Assembly: GCA_949825065.1 (NCBI GenBank)
Contig: OX463846.1
Location: 16,898,205-16,962,204 of the forward strand
Origin: Odontocerum albicorne
Lineage: Eukaryota > Arthropoda > Insecta > Trichoptera > Odontoceridae
Reading direction: 5' to 3'
Length of the DNA stretch: 64,000 nucleotides
Below are positions 1-10,559 of the stretch, piece after piece. The stretch's first letter is position 1, and each line of letters begins with the position of its first letter. The position numbers and the translations under genes were made by a program. The notes beneath the pieces are model-generated. The model was given only the letters and a program-made list of their open reading frames with translations. It was not told where the DNA came from and searched no databases.

Positions 1-480
1 TAACGCTATGCCCCTATCGGGGTAAGCAGAGATAACAGATCTCCATGCCATCCTATTTGGACACAAATCTTTTACTTCAGTCTCATCAATACACATATTC
101 TACTTTTATAAAGGTTTTTCGCTATTGCTTCTTTCAAAATTTAATTAATTTAGTTGTGCAACGTTTTTCTTGGTCTTCTCAAACATCTCGTACTCTTAAC
201 ACTACTCGTATAGATCATTTTTGTAAATCTTTCATTGTTCTTTTTTCAACATGTTATTTTTTATACTATTTTCTTCATATTAATGATTTTCTTCATTATT
301 TTCTATAAATCCGCATTATTTTTTTAATGTTCTTATTCGTTATTCTGCCACACATTTTATTTCCACACATTCTACGTAAAGCTCTCATTGCTACCGCATA
401 TCTTTTATTTTTTACCAGGTCCCAGTCTTTCTTGCATAATGTTTGGACTAAGAATCCAGCATAAACAGTCAGCTTTGCGT
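1..480 (-). mobile_element. RTE-like LINE 3' relic
   Basis: On the minus strand this matches the 3' coding end of the RTE-like LINE seen elsewhere in the window (5660-6110, 7860-8260, 8455-8775, 23708-24560, 60345-60775). The cues are the tail beginning near base 1, where the C-rich block around bases 10-20 recurs at other RTE ends, and the run from 130 to 260 encoding the decayed segment of the form ERLTKQI-SAN-GR-GRPRKTWLDQV. Frames are broken throughout and the 5' part is lost. TACTCGTA at 203-210 interrupts the segment. A relic without function; orientation and family are fairly clear, exact ends are not. Confidence 0.55.
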
Positions 481-584
481 CTCGTGAAACGTTCCAATCG
501 GTTAAGATATTTTATAACACACATTTAACTATCCTCGTTATTATTATTATCGGCAATTAAAAGAAATATGCGAGTGTAGTGTAA

Positions 585-850
585 GTGATTTAAATAAAAT
601 AGTTCAACCTGAAAGCACTCTGAGATGGTTCGGGTACGTAGAACGTGTGAACACAGAAAGACTAACAAAACAAATATACTGTGCAAACGTGAGTGAAAGG
701 CGGGGTTGATGTAGACCAAACAAAGTATGATTGGATCAAGTGTGTGATATTTTAAAGAACGAAACGTAATAAGTGTTATGAAAAGATGTGTCGAAATAGG
801 AAAATCTGGAGCTCTGACTACTCCGACATGACAATTGCTTAAGGATTAAA
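585..850 (+). mobile_element. RTE-like LINE C-terminal relic
   Basis: The plus strand carries the conserved C-terminal coding block of the RTE-like family: a CTCTGAGATGGTTCGGGTACG segment (LRWFGYVERV), then ERLTKQIYCANVS, then WIKC, in shifted frames. It lies in the opposite orientation to the relic at 1-480. Reading frames are interrupted; no upstream reverse transcriptase domain is present. Confidence 0.6.
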
Positions 851-1052
851 TCTGTGTCACTTTTCGACTTGTGATAGTCTTGCGTTAAATGCGTAATATG
901 TAAATTTCTTTAAAAAAATATTTGTTCGGTCCCAATAAGTACAAATGCGACATAAATAGTGCAATTTCGTTAAACAATAAAAATATTTCATAAAATTATT
1001 TTTATGTGCTTTATTTTTTGTAAATAATGAATTTGGAAAACAAACATAAATT
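851..1052. other. Unassigned AT-rich spacer
   Basis: Simple AT-rich sequence between a LINE relic and an inverted repeat. Nothing recognised. Confidence 0.5.
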
Positions 1053-1262
1053 TTGTAATTTATTTTTTATCAAACACTGTTTATTCCACTTTTTTGTGAC
1101 GGTATAACCCTACCAGTTTCAAGGCTTTCACCTCATCTTCAGGGAAGCGCAAAGAAGACTTGTTTGTGCTCCCGTGAAGATGAGGTGAAAGCCTTGAAAC
1201 CGATAGGGTTATACCGTCACAAAAAAGTGAAGTAAACAGTGTTTGATAAAAATAAATTACAA
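1053..1262. repeat. Long inverted repeat, 95-bp arms, 19-nt loop
   Basis: Arms 1053-1148 and 1168-1262 are reverse complements with about five mismatches and one indel; the loop is 1149-1167. Read outward from the centre, both arms encode nearly the same peptide ending in a stop, with core EDEVKALK, GLYRHKKV. The differences include L/P, V/I and E/K changes. This could be a foldback MITE or an inverted duplication of the 3' end of some coding sequence. I do not recognise the peptide. Confidence 0.85.
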
Positions 1263-1357
1263 TGTCCTTAAACCTCCACAACGTTAATGCCTTAACTATA
1301 AACAACATAAACATAAGTTTAATTGAAACTGGTGATTACTGAAGGAACTCTTCTTCC

Positions 1358-1417
1358 ACGTGTGTTCATTTACTCGCACAATGTTCGCTAACATTGTGCG
1401 AGTAAATGAACACACGT
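1358..1417. repeat. Perfect palindrome, 28-bp arms, 4-nt loop
   Basis: Bases 1358-1385 are the exact reverse complement of 1390-1417, with CGCT between them. No mismatch is seen. The sequence is not low complexity, so chance is an unlikely cause. Confidence 0.95.
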
Positions 1418-2405
1418 TTTGCCTTACGTAGCTGGTTAACACTTGCCGTACGGTGATGGATAGCGAGTGATCATGACTTATATTTTATTTAATTTCTCGA
1501 AATATACTGCTTGCAGGGTCTTCATACTTTATGTATTCCTCATCGAAACCTCTATGATTTGAATGATGTCATTAGGAAACAAAACATTCATAGTTAATTC
1601 AACAGAAATTAATGATTTTAAATCGCGAATTGACGAAATGTCAAACACTCATTCTTTTTTGACAGTTGTATACCGCCCCGTTCCAGGGGTTCGTCACCAG
1701 TTTTATAATCCTGATTGTTATTTTTTATTTTTATCTTGTATGTTTTTTCTATTATCATTTTTTATCTGGTATGTTATATTGTACCATTACTCTTTTTATA
1801 ATAAATGTACATTTTATTTATTATTTCATTTTCAATGCCCAATATCTTAAAAAGGAAAAATAGCAACAACAAGATGCTTTTAATACAGTTTTAACATATT
1901 GTGGCGAGTCAATATCCGAAACATTAGTAAATAATACCCTGTTGGCACCCCGTGAGGTCCTCAAAAGAGGAAGTTGTGGGTTTTATTAAAAACATTCGAG
2001 AAAAAAAACCAGGCTATTCTGCAATATTTGTCAAACACCTGCGTGTTTAGTACGTAGAATATAGTAAAAAAAAAGTGGTTTCATGCCCCAATTGCGATAA
2101 CTTTCTCCACAGGATTAAACTTTGATTATATGATATGTTTGTCCTATTTTCAAATTTTCTGTAGTGTTTATATTTTCCAAATTGCATATATTTTATTGAT
2201 TTGAATTTCGTATTTGTTTATATATAATTTTGAATTTCGTGTTTGTTTATACTATATAAATTTCTCGCCCTAAAACCTTGATTTTTGAATTTATATATTC
2301 ATTTTATATTTTGTTTATATGTTATTTATTGTCTTTATTCGAATTATGGTTTTATTGCCAAAAAAATACACGCTACATTTTATTGTATAATTTTATGAAA
2401 AAAAA
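1418..2405. other. Unassigned AT-rich stretch
   Basis: Contains a weak open frame at 1563-1850 whose second half is a hydrophobic run from T-rich DNA. I see no motif, no splice context and no repeat partner in the window. Confidence 0.4.
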
Positions 2406-3013
2406 TTAAAAGGCTGGAAATCTCTTATCACGCATGCGCATTCTGAATGTTGCGCAGACCGAACGACGCAGCGTAAAAATAATATTCTTATAGAAATGCC
2501 TTTCTGTTTTAGCTCTTATTTTATCATTTCTTACCTTTATTTTATATTATTCGACATTTTATTACATAGTAAAATTATGTTTATAGCTAATAACAAAAAA
2601 TAACCTAGCAGATTTTGCATAATTTTAATTTGAAACATACATGTTTAGTGTACCCTCAGTGTCCAACGCCGTTACTGGCGTAATTTTTTAGCACAGTAAG
2701 GGAAGTGTTAAAAGGTAGGAGACCTCTTTTCAGTCATGCGCATTCTGAACGTTGCGCAGACCGAACGACGCAGTGGGAAAATTATATTCATATAGAAATT
2801 TCACTTCTCTGTTTCAACTATTATTTTATCATTTCTTACACTTATTTTATATTATTCGACATTTTATTACACAATAAAATGATGTTTATAGCTAATTAAA
2901 AAAAAAAACTAATAGATTTTGCATAATTTTAATTTAAAACATACATTTTTAGTGTACCCTCAGTAGCCATCACCGTAACTGGCGTAATTTTTTAGCACAG
3001 TAAGGGAAGTGTT
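2406..3013. repeat. Tandem duplication, two copies of about 303 bp
   Basis: Two adjacent copies (about 2406-2708 and 2709-3013) share the order: a CpG-rich block with GCGCATTCTGAA and GTTGCGCAGACCGAACGACG, an AT-rich middle, then GTGTACCCTCAGT, then GGCGTAATTTTTTAGCACAG, then TAAGGGAAGTGTTAA. They differ by scattered substitutions and small indels, so the duplication is not recent. No coding frame is kept in both copies. Confidence 0.85.
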
Positions 3014-3665
3014 AAGGAAGTAAAAACAAAAGTCATCGGAGTTATCATAGGAATTTGTTTGCTACTCACTTTGCATTTACAATCCACCCGCTTACATCCA
3101 TTTCATCTTCTCAACAATAAATTGAACTCCTTTAGCTCTCGGATTTCTCATTTCCTCTGTCTATCTCAACTCTGGGATCTGCACACTCACACAAAGGCCC
3201 TGTGCTCTCAAAGTTCTCTTTATCTGCAAGGACGGAATGAATTTACTAACTAATTTCTCTGGCAAACAGCGAAGTGAGCCAGGTGTTGTGTGCAAAATTA
3301 TTGAAGATTTAATTTTTTAGTTAAAATTTATGCCATTTTCTGTTTATTTCAGCGGTCTAGTTTTTATTTAACAGCTTAACTAGGGATTAAGCTGTATTCA
3401 TAAACTCACATTGACATATGTATTACAATTTTTCTCTTACACATATATTTCAAGCATTATTATAAAATCTCATGAATTACTCGATAAAATCCTTGTAGTT
3501 GAATATTTTTTTATCAAAGGTTTCCGTTTTGACTCTGTAGAACTCAGGGATAAAATAATTGTTAACATTATTTTCTGTTCCAATAATTCGTGGGTGAATA
3601 AAAAGTCATTTCTAGTTAAGTATATATCCCATAAGGTACATGGCTTGATAGGATAGAATGTAAGT
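3014..3665. other. Unassigned stretch
   Basis: AT-rich with a slightly C-rich patch at 3060-3240. No conserved ORF, repeat partner or RNA motif recognised. Confidence 0.4.
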
Positions 3666-4040
3666 AGGTTTAACAACAAACAAGTATTTGGTAACTGTTT
3701 GAGCACATTTTGGGTGGGTTTTACAGCTTGTTCAATAATAATAAGTGATGCAAAGAATTCCATATTAAAATTATGTTTAAGAACATCCTTATTATTTTCA
3801 AAATCATTTGACAACTGTCTCTCCTTGACATGAAATAACAATGGCAAAAAATAAAGAAGAGAGATAACTTGACTGTAGAATAATAAAATATAAATGTGAA
3901 AGATTTTTTTAATATAATTATTAAAATGTCTTCACGATATATTAAAGATATAGTGATAAAAAAACTGTGAAAAGAAAAGTAAATACGGCTGAACAAAGAA
4001 AGTTTGTAGCAAGTTGAAGAATTCTACTATTTAGGTAGTA
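3666..4040 (+). repeat. Left part of a 2 kb duplicated block (copy 1)
   Basis: Matches 49835-50150 in order and orientation. Shared landmarks are a segment reading GTAACTGTTTGAGCACAT (GTAACTGTTTTTGCACAT in copy 2) and the right end AGAATTCTA near 4018. Between these landmarks divergence is high. It continues, after the mariner fragment, into the clearer duplicated segment at 4430-5686. Confidence 0.6.
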
Positions 4041-4127
4041 CTTAGATAATTGCAGGGCTATGAGGGAGGGATTCAACGGCATGTACCAATAGGAAACAAA
4101 GTCAAACGGGTATTAAAACATATATGC

Positions 4128-4406
4128 GAGGGATTCTACTTAAGTTTTGAGATATGGCAACACCAGTGTAGATACGTCAAATCTGACATCAGCATCGTAA
4201 AGTTTGACGTTTTTGATGGTGTACGTGCTCAGAAAGTTTTGTCATACGAGTGCTATTTGTGTTGTTTACAGTGACTTGAAAAATTCATCTCGGCCAAAAA
4301 TGGAATTAAATGAACATGAACATTTTCGTGCGATGATTTTTTATAATTTTCGACGTGGACTAACTCAACAACAGTGTGGACAACTCAACAACGACGTGGA
4401 CTAACT
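4128..4406 (+). mobile_element. Truncated 5' end of CGAGGG-type mariner
   Basis: Begins with a slightly mutated copy of the terminal repeat (CGAGGGATTCTACTTAAG), then the same 5' leader as the fuller element at 28433-29541 read on its minus strand. The transposase start MELNEHEHFRAMIFYNFRR follows at about 4302, matching MELSREHFRAMIFHDFRR in the other copy. It breaks off within the first 35 codons into a short local repeat. It has lost its 3' part and is dead. It sits inside copy 1 of the 2 kb block, which lacks this insertion at the matching place in copy 2. Confidence 0.85.
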
Positions 4407-4737
4407 CAAAAACCTTCATACACCCAGCACAAAGTCAGTGACTCCCTCAAACTGTCTTCATAGCACTTGCTATGTCCATCGACTATTTGCTTGCATATTA
4501 CTTTCCCGTATCCAGTTCATCCGGGATATTATCAAGGGTCATGAATACATAGCGAGAAATCTTATTGCTTCGTGGTATGTTTCAGGAAGTTCCATCAATA
4601 TTCACATATTGCATTCCTACAAATGACAAACACGGGGATATTGAAATTTCATACTACGCATAAAATATCTAAACTGTCTCATTTTCAATACCAAACCAAT
4701 TTGTAAATTATCTTGTATGACTGTAGTACTCGTACTT

Positions 4738-4793
4738 AAGATATTACAAGATACTAAAGATATTACAAGATACTAAAGATATTACAATTAACA
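4738..4793. repeat. 21-bp tandem repeat, about 2.6 copies
   Basis: Unit AAGATATTACAAGATACTA repeated with small changes. Copy 2 of the block (near 51121) has only about one unit, so the expansion is specific to this copy. Confidence 0.8.
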
Positions 4794-5199
4794 CTATGAA
4801 CTACATAGATCAACTTTCATCATTGTTATGTTGGATGCCTGGTTAACATAAGTGACGTGAAATAATGGCGTATCTTAAATCGGCCCCATTTTCAGAACGT
4901 TTTTTTTTTTTTTTTTAATATTTTAACAATTCTGATATATTGCATTTTGACGGTGAAATTGTTATAAAAACTAACTGATTTAACTGCTAATGGTGAAACC
5001 TATCTACTCGTTTCAACAAACATGCAATAATCTGGTAAGTGTTAAAAGTTATTATGTTGTAGAAATTGTATAATATGAACATACAAAAATATATAAAACG
5101 ATGATGTACTAAAATAAAAAGACACACACAGTGGGCACGAATGTGTATCCAAATATCTTTAAAAGCCTTATCTACATTCATTAATCCTACATACACCAT

Positions 5200-5408
5200 T
5201 AGGACGACCGGTCTAATTCATAAGACGCCAGTTTCTCAGCCCAGTTGTTGAAGGTTCAATTAGGATTGGTACCCGATTTAAAAAAAAGCTTCCACTCTGG
5301 TTTTCTCTCAAGGCCTCTTTAACATCTTTCCAGTTGGTTGAATGAAATTGCTGCATGGCAAAGTAAAACACCAGGTTGTACTGTATGCAATAAAAGAATA
5401 ATTCAACC
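5200..5408 (+). mobile_element. SINE-A copy
   Basis: tRNA-like head with a decayed A box (TCTAATTCATAAGACG) and B box, an A-run with TCCACTCTGGTTTTCTC, then the LINE-like tail: CCAGTTGGTTG, GCATGGCAA, ACCAGGTTGTACTGTATGCA and AATAAAAG. Shared with copy 2 of the block at 51585-51785. Confidence 0.8.
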
Positions 5409-5544
5409 AAATTTTTTACCTCATTTTCACACTTTTACGTTTACATTTTTTTTAAATGTAGTTACCTTTATCCAAAGACTATTTCTATGATCAGGCAATA
5501 CAAGTCTGGTAAATACATTTTGAGTAATTAGTTAAAATTCATTT

Positions 5545-5660
5545 ATTCTCCTATGCACATTCGCTTTGATGTTGAAAAGCGTGACCGGGATACAATATTA
5601 GGAGACAATATTGACAATGTTATTAATCTGGCTTTCGGATTTTCAATCACTGGAGCAGGC
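5545..5660 (-). mobile_element. SINE-C tail fragment
   Basis: On the minus strand it carries the SINE-C tail landmarks: GTGCCTGCTCCAGTG, CAATATTGTCTCCTAA, CCCGGTCACGCTTTTCAACA. The same landmarks occur at 16565-16740, 22745-22945, 25835-26035, 33340-33580 and 61140-61330. Confidence 0.7.
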
Positions 5661-6110
5661 ACATAGCTTGATGTCCATCATTGTAGTACTCGTACTTGAA
5701 CCGGACCATATCAAAATCTGCTGAGGTGACAGTCCACAGTATTTTGATGACAACTTTGATGTATGGGAGTGAAACGTGTACGCGGTAAAATACTGAAAGG
5801 AGTCGGTTAAATGCTGTAGAAATGCGTGCACTGAGTAAAATATGTGGGGTGTCAATGTTTGACAGAATACAAAATAAATTGATAAGGCACGAATGTTAAC
5901 GTAAAACTGAAGTATTGCGTAAGATGAAAAAAAGTACTCTGAGATGATTGGGTCATATGGAACGAATGATTGAAGAAAAACTGGCAAAACAAATTTATAG
6001 TGCAAATGCGAATGGAAGGTCTGGAAACGAGGACCAACATTAATATAATTGGATCAAGTGAATGACATTTAAAAAAAAACTTTGAGGAAAGAAAGTGATT
6101 ATTTTACCTC
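5660..6110 (+). mobile_element. RTE-like LINE C-terminal relic
   Basis: Plus strand matches the RTE-like C-terminal block: LMYGSETW-like (TTTGATGTATGGGAGTGAAACG), then a region ending RMCGVSMFDRI, then LRWLGHMERMIEEKLAKQIYSANANGRSGNEDQH with IGSSE. Several frameshifts separate the pieces. The antisense ORF over 5643-6005 is a shadow. The octamer TACTCGTA lies near the left edge at 5687-5694. Confidence 0.75.
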
Positions 6111-6605
6111 CTTAGTAACGCTCAAAAACATCCTAATTTTTTTAAAATATTATTTAACAGCTGTCATTTCTTGGTGTGAATAAAAGACGTAAAATATCAA
6201 AAGCAAATTTATATTTATTAAGAAGAGATAAGGAGGGGTAGGTTGCCCATCAGTAGGACATAATGACGTTTCCATTGGAACTTTGAAGATCCTTTTTTTC
6301 GTGTTGGTTCTCGAAACTCTCTGTGTATGGATTATGGTCCTCATTGGATGGATGATAAAGCAGGAAGAAATTCTGGTGCGATGAGCAAGGATTTTTAGAA
6401 GTTGTTATGCGGAAGTAGTTTTCCCGCCGAGAGCACTCTCCGCCATTTCACAAAAAGAAGTTAACTTTCTCCGTAATGGAAGAAAAGAACGGATCTGGCA
6501 ATTAAGGATTATATTTATATGCCATTAAACATTATAATAGAATAAGAAGAGAACTTGACTGTTGTTATTTATTTACTTCCGTCATTATTGACGGGTGTAC
6601 TAGTA
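6111..6605. other. Unassigned stretch
   Basis: No repeat partner or motif recognised. Mildly G-rich around 6400-6460. Confidence 0.4.
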
Positions 6606-6607
6606 TA

Positions 6608-6720
6608 GGTGTATGGCCGTGCGGTAACTCATTGGACTTTCGTGCGGAAGGTCGCCGGTTCGAACCCCGTTCTATGTTACTCTCTTCGAATGACACAGGC
6701 ATTTTTTCCGCCTAATATTC
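6608..6720 (+). mobile_element. tRNA-derived SINE head
   Basis: Contains a good B box (GGTTCGAACCCC) at about 6658-6669 preceded by an A-box-like segment at about 40 bases, as in tRNA-derived SINEs. The acceptor and D stems do not fold convincingly, and it runs straight into repeat-like sequence, so I do not call a functional tRNA. Confidence 0.5.
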
Positions 6721-6785
6721 GGGAGTATAAAGATACCTATGATTTTGGTCATATCTATTCTTTCAAAAACGAGAAGAAAAAAACA

Positions 6786-6998
6786 TGCCGGTGTGCTCCG
6801 ATCGTCTCACTTCGGTGTGCCATCGGATTCAGTGCAGCGGTGTGGCCGGTGAATTTGCTGGCATTTAACAGCTTACTCACTTGAAAAAAGATTCCATGGC
6901 ATAACATCGCTTTCTGATAGAATGAACGTTGAAATGTTTAGGGGATTTTCGACTACGAGGCCCAGCAACGACGAAAAACGTAATGTCACAAAAAACGA
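6786..6998 (+). repeat. Dispersed repeat D
   Basis: Shares an ordered series of landmarks with 50648-50850 (+) and 60129-60302 (-): GGTGTGCTCCGAT, GTGTGCCATCGGATTCAGTG, CAGCGGTGTGG, GTGAATTTGCTGG, CCATGGCA, TTCGACTACGAGGC, CAGCAACGACGA. It is more GC-rich than its surroundings. No frame is kept across all three copies, so the nature of the parent element is unknown. Confidence 0.8.
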
Positions 6999-6999
6999 A

Positions 7000-7710
7000 A
7001 CACAGTTTTATGAATAATCTCACAGCATACTATAAAATAATATATTCTTAAAACCACATTAATTAATAGTAAAAACGAGTTGAAAACTCTTGAATTTATC
7101 TTATGCATACGCTTTGATTCATCTCTGCCACTCCAGGTACCACCAACACACTCGTATATTGCGAGCTGGATTCGGAAGCGCCACTGTAATATTTAGCTTA
7201 ACCCATTTATTATGATATTATTTACATAAATACAAACTTGCACGTGGAACACAAACCTAAAGGTAATACAAGATACAAATACGTATTCTAATAAACAGTA
7301 TAAATGAGATGTTACAAAGACAACATGCTACGCTTTTCCAATTTATTTTGAACTGTGGTCTCTAAGGGTTGTTTTATATTTGCTAATATTACATCTCTCT
7401 TCAGACGAATTTTGTTTCTTCAAAACTTTTACTGTCTTGTCCTTTACTAGTATTAAGTGACGTTTTAAAATATTTTCTTCTTACGTTTTTTATCGTCAAT
7501 GAACCTTTTAAGCGTTAAGTGTATTTGAATAGTGAGTTATTTTTTTCCTTTGAAAATATCGTTTTAACTGAACATTTGCCACTTATCTGTGTAACTCTTC
7601 TTTATTATTGTGTGACACTTTCGTTGTATAAAGTATAGTTAGGCGAGCTTATTTTTATGTAGTAATTTCTTCCAACTAACCATATAGCTGTTAAAAAGAC
7701 CTTAAATTAA
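7000..7710. other. Unassigned AT-rich stretch
   Basis: No conserved ORF, repeat partner or RNA motif recognised. Confidence 0.4.
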
Positions 7711-7712
7711 AA

Positions 7713-7808
7713 CCAATGGGAAATTCTTTTAAAAAAATCTGGGTTCAAACGGGAATCGGATCCACAACACCTGGGCTGGGTCTTACCAACCAGGCAACAA
7801 AGGTTTTG
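7713..7808 (-). mobile_element. SINE-A head fragment
   Basis: Minus strand carries the tRNA-like head: GCCTGGTTGGTAAGACCCAG (A box) and GTTGTGGATCCGATTCCCG (B box), followed by the A-rich junction. The LINE-like tail is missing. Confidence 0.75.
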
Positions 7809-7859
7809 AATGAAATATCAAACTTGTATCGACAGAGACACGATCAAATCTTAAATGAG

Positions 7860-8260
7860 AGTCTACTAAAGCATTTTAGTACAAATTTTGATGTGTGGGA
7901 TTGAAACTAGGACGTGAAAAAAGACTAAAAGGAATCGAATAAATGCTGTAGAAATGTGGGCATTGAGATGATAATGTATGGGATGATAATGTATGGCAGA
8001 ATAATGAATGAATATGAACTTTAATCTAATGCACTCTGAGATGGTTTAGGCATCTAGAACGAGTGAGTAAAGAAAGACTAAACAAACCAAATGTTCAGAA
8101 AAGCGTGGAAGGTGAAATATAGGACCAATGAAAGTGTATTTGCTAAAAGATATTTGAAAAACGGGAAATGTACAAGTCATAAAAATTACAGGAGTTGTAC
8201 GAGTATGAGAACGTTTAAGGATGTAGAAGAGGGGAAAGTTGTGTGTTGCGATAGGAAAGT
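7860..8260 (+). mobile_element. RTE-like LINE C-terminal relic
   Basis: Plus strand shows the family order: NFDVWD (LMYGSE region, decayed), KKRLKGIE, NAVEMWAL, then LRWFRHLERVSKERLNKPN, then the last block with RSCTSMRTFKDVEEGKVVC. It is broken by frameshifts and a local 13-bp duplication near 7970-8000. It faces the relic at 8455-8775. At 8198-8205 it holds an exact 6-nt gain relative to that relic. Confidence 0.8.
8198..8205. other. TACGAGTA octamer, candidate excision footprint
   Basis: Here the relic reads AGTTG-TACGAGTA-TGAGAA. The sister copies read AGTTGCATGAGAA (minus strand of 8455-8775) and AGTTGTATGAGAA (minus strand of 60345-60775). The difference is exactly six bases at a TA, as expected for TA target duplication plus four retained terminal bases after transposon excision. 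Confidence 0.7.
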
Positions 8261-8454
8261 ACAACTGCAAACGACGTGATGGTATTTTGGATGAACAATA
8301 AAATAATAATAATTGTATTTATTGTAGTACATAACAATTTATTACTTAATTCTTATCGTAAAATTTTCGTTTCCAAATTTTATAAGTATATTGCATTCAT
8401 AAGAATATAATGAGAATAAATTGATTATTCAAACAATATTATACATACGTGTAC

Positions 8455-8775
8455 ATCCCATCACGCCATATCCCTATTGGGTTAGGTTAAGAGGACAGAC
8501 AGTAGGATTTTTTTACACACATCTTTAACCTCTTCACCATCCCTACACCTTCTCATGCAACTTCTACAATTTCTCTGACTTTCTGTTTTTCCTTCTTTCA
8601 AAATGTCATTCACTTGATCCAACCATGCTTTACTTGATCTTCCTCTCACAAGCATTCGACTCAAATTTACACTATTTATCTGTTTCGTAAGTCTTTCTTC
8701 ATTCATTCGATCCATATGCCCAAATTGATAACGAATATTAAAATTATTGAATTTATCATTCACTTTATATTTCAT
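8455..8775 (-). pseudogene. RTE-like LINE reverse transcriptase C-terminus
   Basis: A 97-codon open frame on the minus strand (8482-8775) is the C-terminal tail of an RTE-like polyprotein: FGHMDRMNEERLTKQINS, then RSSKAWLDQVNDILKEGK, RSCMRRCRDGEEVKDVC. The stop at 8482 is followed by a typical 3' end with ATATGGCGTGATGGGATG. Only the last part is present; the catalytic domain and the endonuclease are missing. This is the best-preserved tail of the family in the window and the reference for reading the others. Confidence 0.85.
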
Positions 8776-8779
8776 GTTT

Positions 8780-9900
8780 CTTTTAAACTTTAAATAGCAA
8801 ATAGCATGTATGGTAACGTTTTGATAGTTTAAAAAATAAGTCGAACAAAATTTAGTTCGCTTTTATAACCACTCAAAAATGTATGATGTACAAAATGAGA
8901 TTTACAATTATCCTATTAAAAATCCCGACCACTTTTGATTTTCGAAAAACCAAAATGACAAAAATTGAACATCACTTGTAATATAAAGATTTAATTTATT
9001 TTACCGAAGTGCAAAAATGTAGAAAAAAACGAGAGCATATATTTTTTTCTATTGTCGTTACATTTAATATGATAGGATAAATGTTTGAATTGTTAAAGGG
9101 GGGAAAATTGCAAATGTTAGTTTTCACATGTAATATCATCATAGCTGTAAGTCAATTTTATTTTAAATAATAAAGCCAACTGCTGAAAATTTAAAAACAA
9201 CAAAAAGTGTTTTAAAACAGATGTGGAAAATAAATGTTCATTATTATCACTGTTTAGTATCAGATATTATATCTGGCACATATACACAGGACTATTAGGA
9301 TTAAGGATTGAAGCAGAGTATCGAATGTTTTACTTCTTGTTCTTCGTGTATTTAGCATACACATTACCAAGAATCCAACTGACCAGTTAGCGAGGGAGAG
9401 AGTTCAAGGGGGATAAATGCCCCCCGGACTTGGGACTAAGGGGGGTGCAAAGTCATGTACCAAAAGTAATATTTTTTTGAAAGCTTTTCCTCAAGTTTGC
9501 TACGCCCTGTCGACATCAGACTCTTTTTATATCCACAATTCCAAACAATGTTAGTTGTTTTTACTTTTGCTCACACTTCGGACATGGAAACTATAGTACA
9601 GCAAAAACTATTTTGAAATAATGAAACTAGTACCGATTCTGAATTTTTAGGATACTATAATTTTTTACTAAAAAGACGTGTTTTTAGTATTTCATAATTG
9701 AGTTCGATATTGTTTGTTTTGTTATATTTATATAATTTATAAAATAATATAATGATGCACGAGTATGCAAAAAAACATTGCTCACTGAAATGCATATTCA
9801 GGCTTTGTTTAAGACAATTGGGCTTCCAATTTAAGCTCATACTACATTTAGCTTATACTTTGTGCAAGAAAAGCACCTTTTATGTCTTATACCCGGTTAT
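8780..9900. other. Unassigned AT-rich stretch
   Basis: Nothing recognised except a small G/C-rich patch near 9400-9440. Confidence 0.4.
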
Positions 9901-9904
9901 AGAA

Positions 9905-10555
9905 GATTATGCCACTGTAATTGACATCCTGGTATCATTTTCAGCCTTTAATTAGACCATTACTATGCCGTTGTAACGAATATCCTGACTTAACTTCCAA
10001 TCTAAAATTAGACTCTCGCTATGCCACTGTAACATACCCTAACATAACTTTCAAACTTTAGAATATCACTTTGCCACTGGAAATGATATCCTGACTTAAC
10101 TTCCAGCCTAAAATTAGACCCTTGCTATGCCACTGTAACTGATATCCTAACATAACTTTCAAACTTTAGACCATTACTTTGCCACTGGAACTGATATCCT
10201 GACTTAACTTCCAGCCTAAAATTACACCCTCGTTACGTCACTGTAACTGATATTCTAACTTAACTTTCAACCCTTATAATTATACCATTACTTTGCCATT
10301 GGAACTGATATTTTGTTTTTATTTCCAACATTGAATTAGACCCTCATGATGCCACTGTAACTGATATTATGATTTTACTACCAACCTTAAATTAGACTTT
10401 CGCTATGCCACTGTTACTGACAGCCTGACTTTACTTTCAACCTTTAATTAGACCATTACTTTGCCACTAGAACTGATATTCTGATTTAACTTCCAACCTT
10501 AAATTAGACCTTCGCTATGCCACTGTAGCTGATACCCGAACTTAACTTACAACCT
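9905..10555. repeat. Degenerate tandem array, about 12 units of 52-58 bp
   Basis: Unit landmarks recur in order: TATGCCACTGTAACTGATATCCTGACTTAACTTCCAACC is split here as TATGCCACTGTAACTG, then ATATCCTGACTTAACTTCC, then AAATTAGACC. The GCCACTG anchor falls near 9911, 9968, 10024, 10073, 10129, 10183, 10237, 10296, 10351, 10408, 10464 and 10520. Odd and even units differ (TGTAACT versus GGAACT; CTTCC versus CTTTCAA), which suggests an older dimeric unit. An old, diverged minisatellite or satellite fragment. Confidence 0.9.
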
Positions 10556-10559
10556 TAAG

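Larger units (their letters stand above)
4430..5686 (+). repeat. Main part of 2 kb duplicated block (copy 1)
   Basis: Aligns with 50468-52022 in the same orientation with perhaps 80-85% identity by eye. Copy 2 has about 360 extra bases (50500-50860) holding repeat D. The block itself contains a SINE-A copy (5200-5408) and a SINE-C fragment (5545-5660) in both places. The two loci were therefore duplicated after those SINEs landed, or both are copies of a larger repeat. Confidence 0.85.

Noticed and set aside
3470..3847. 125-codon ORF on the minus strand
   Set aside because: Composition typical of AT-rich chance ORFs, overlaps another ORF on the plus strand, no motif.
5643..6005. 120-codon ORF on the minus strand
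   Set aside because: Antisense to an RTE-like relic whose plus strand carries the family motifs.
6608..6680. Functional tRNA gene
   Set aside because: The B box is good but acceptor and D stems do not pair, and the sequence continues as a repeat; the same holds for the other tRNA-like heads in this window.
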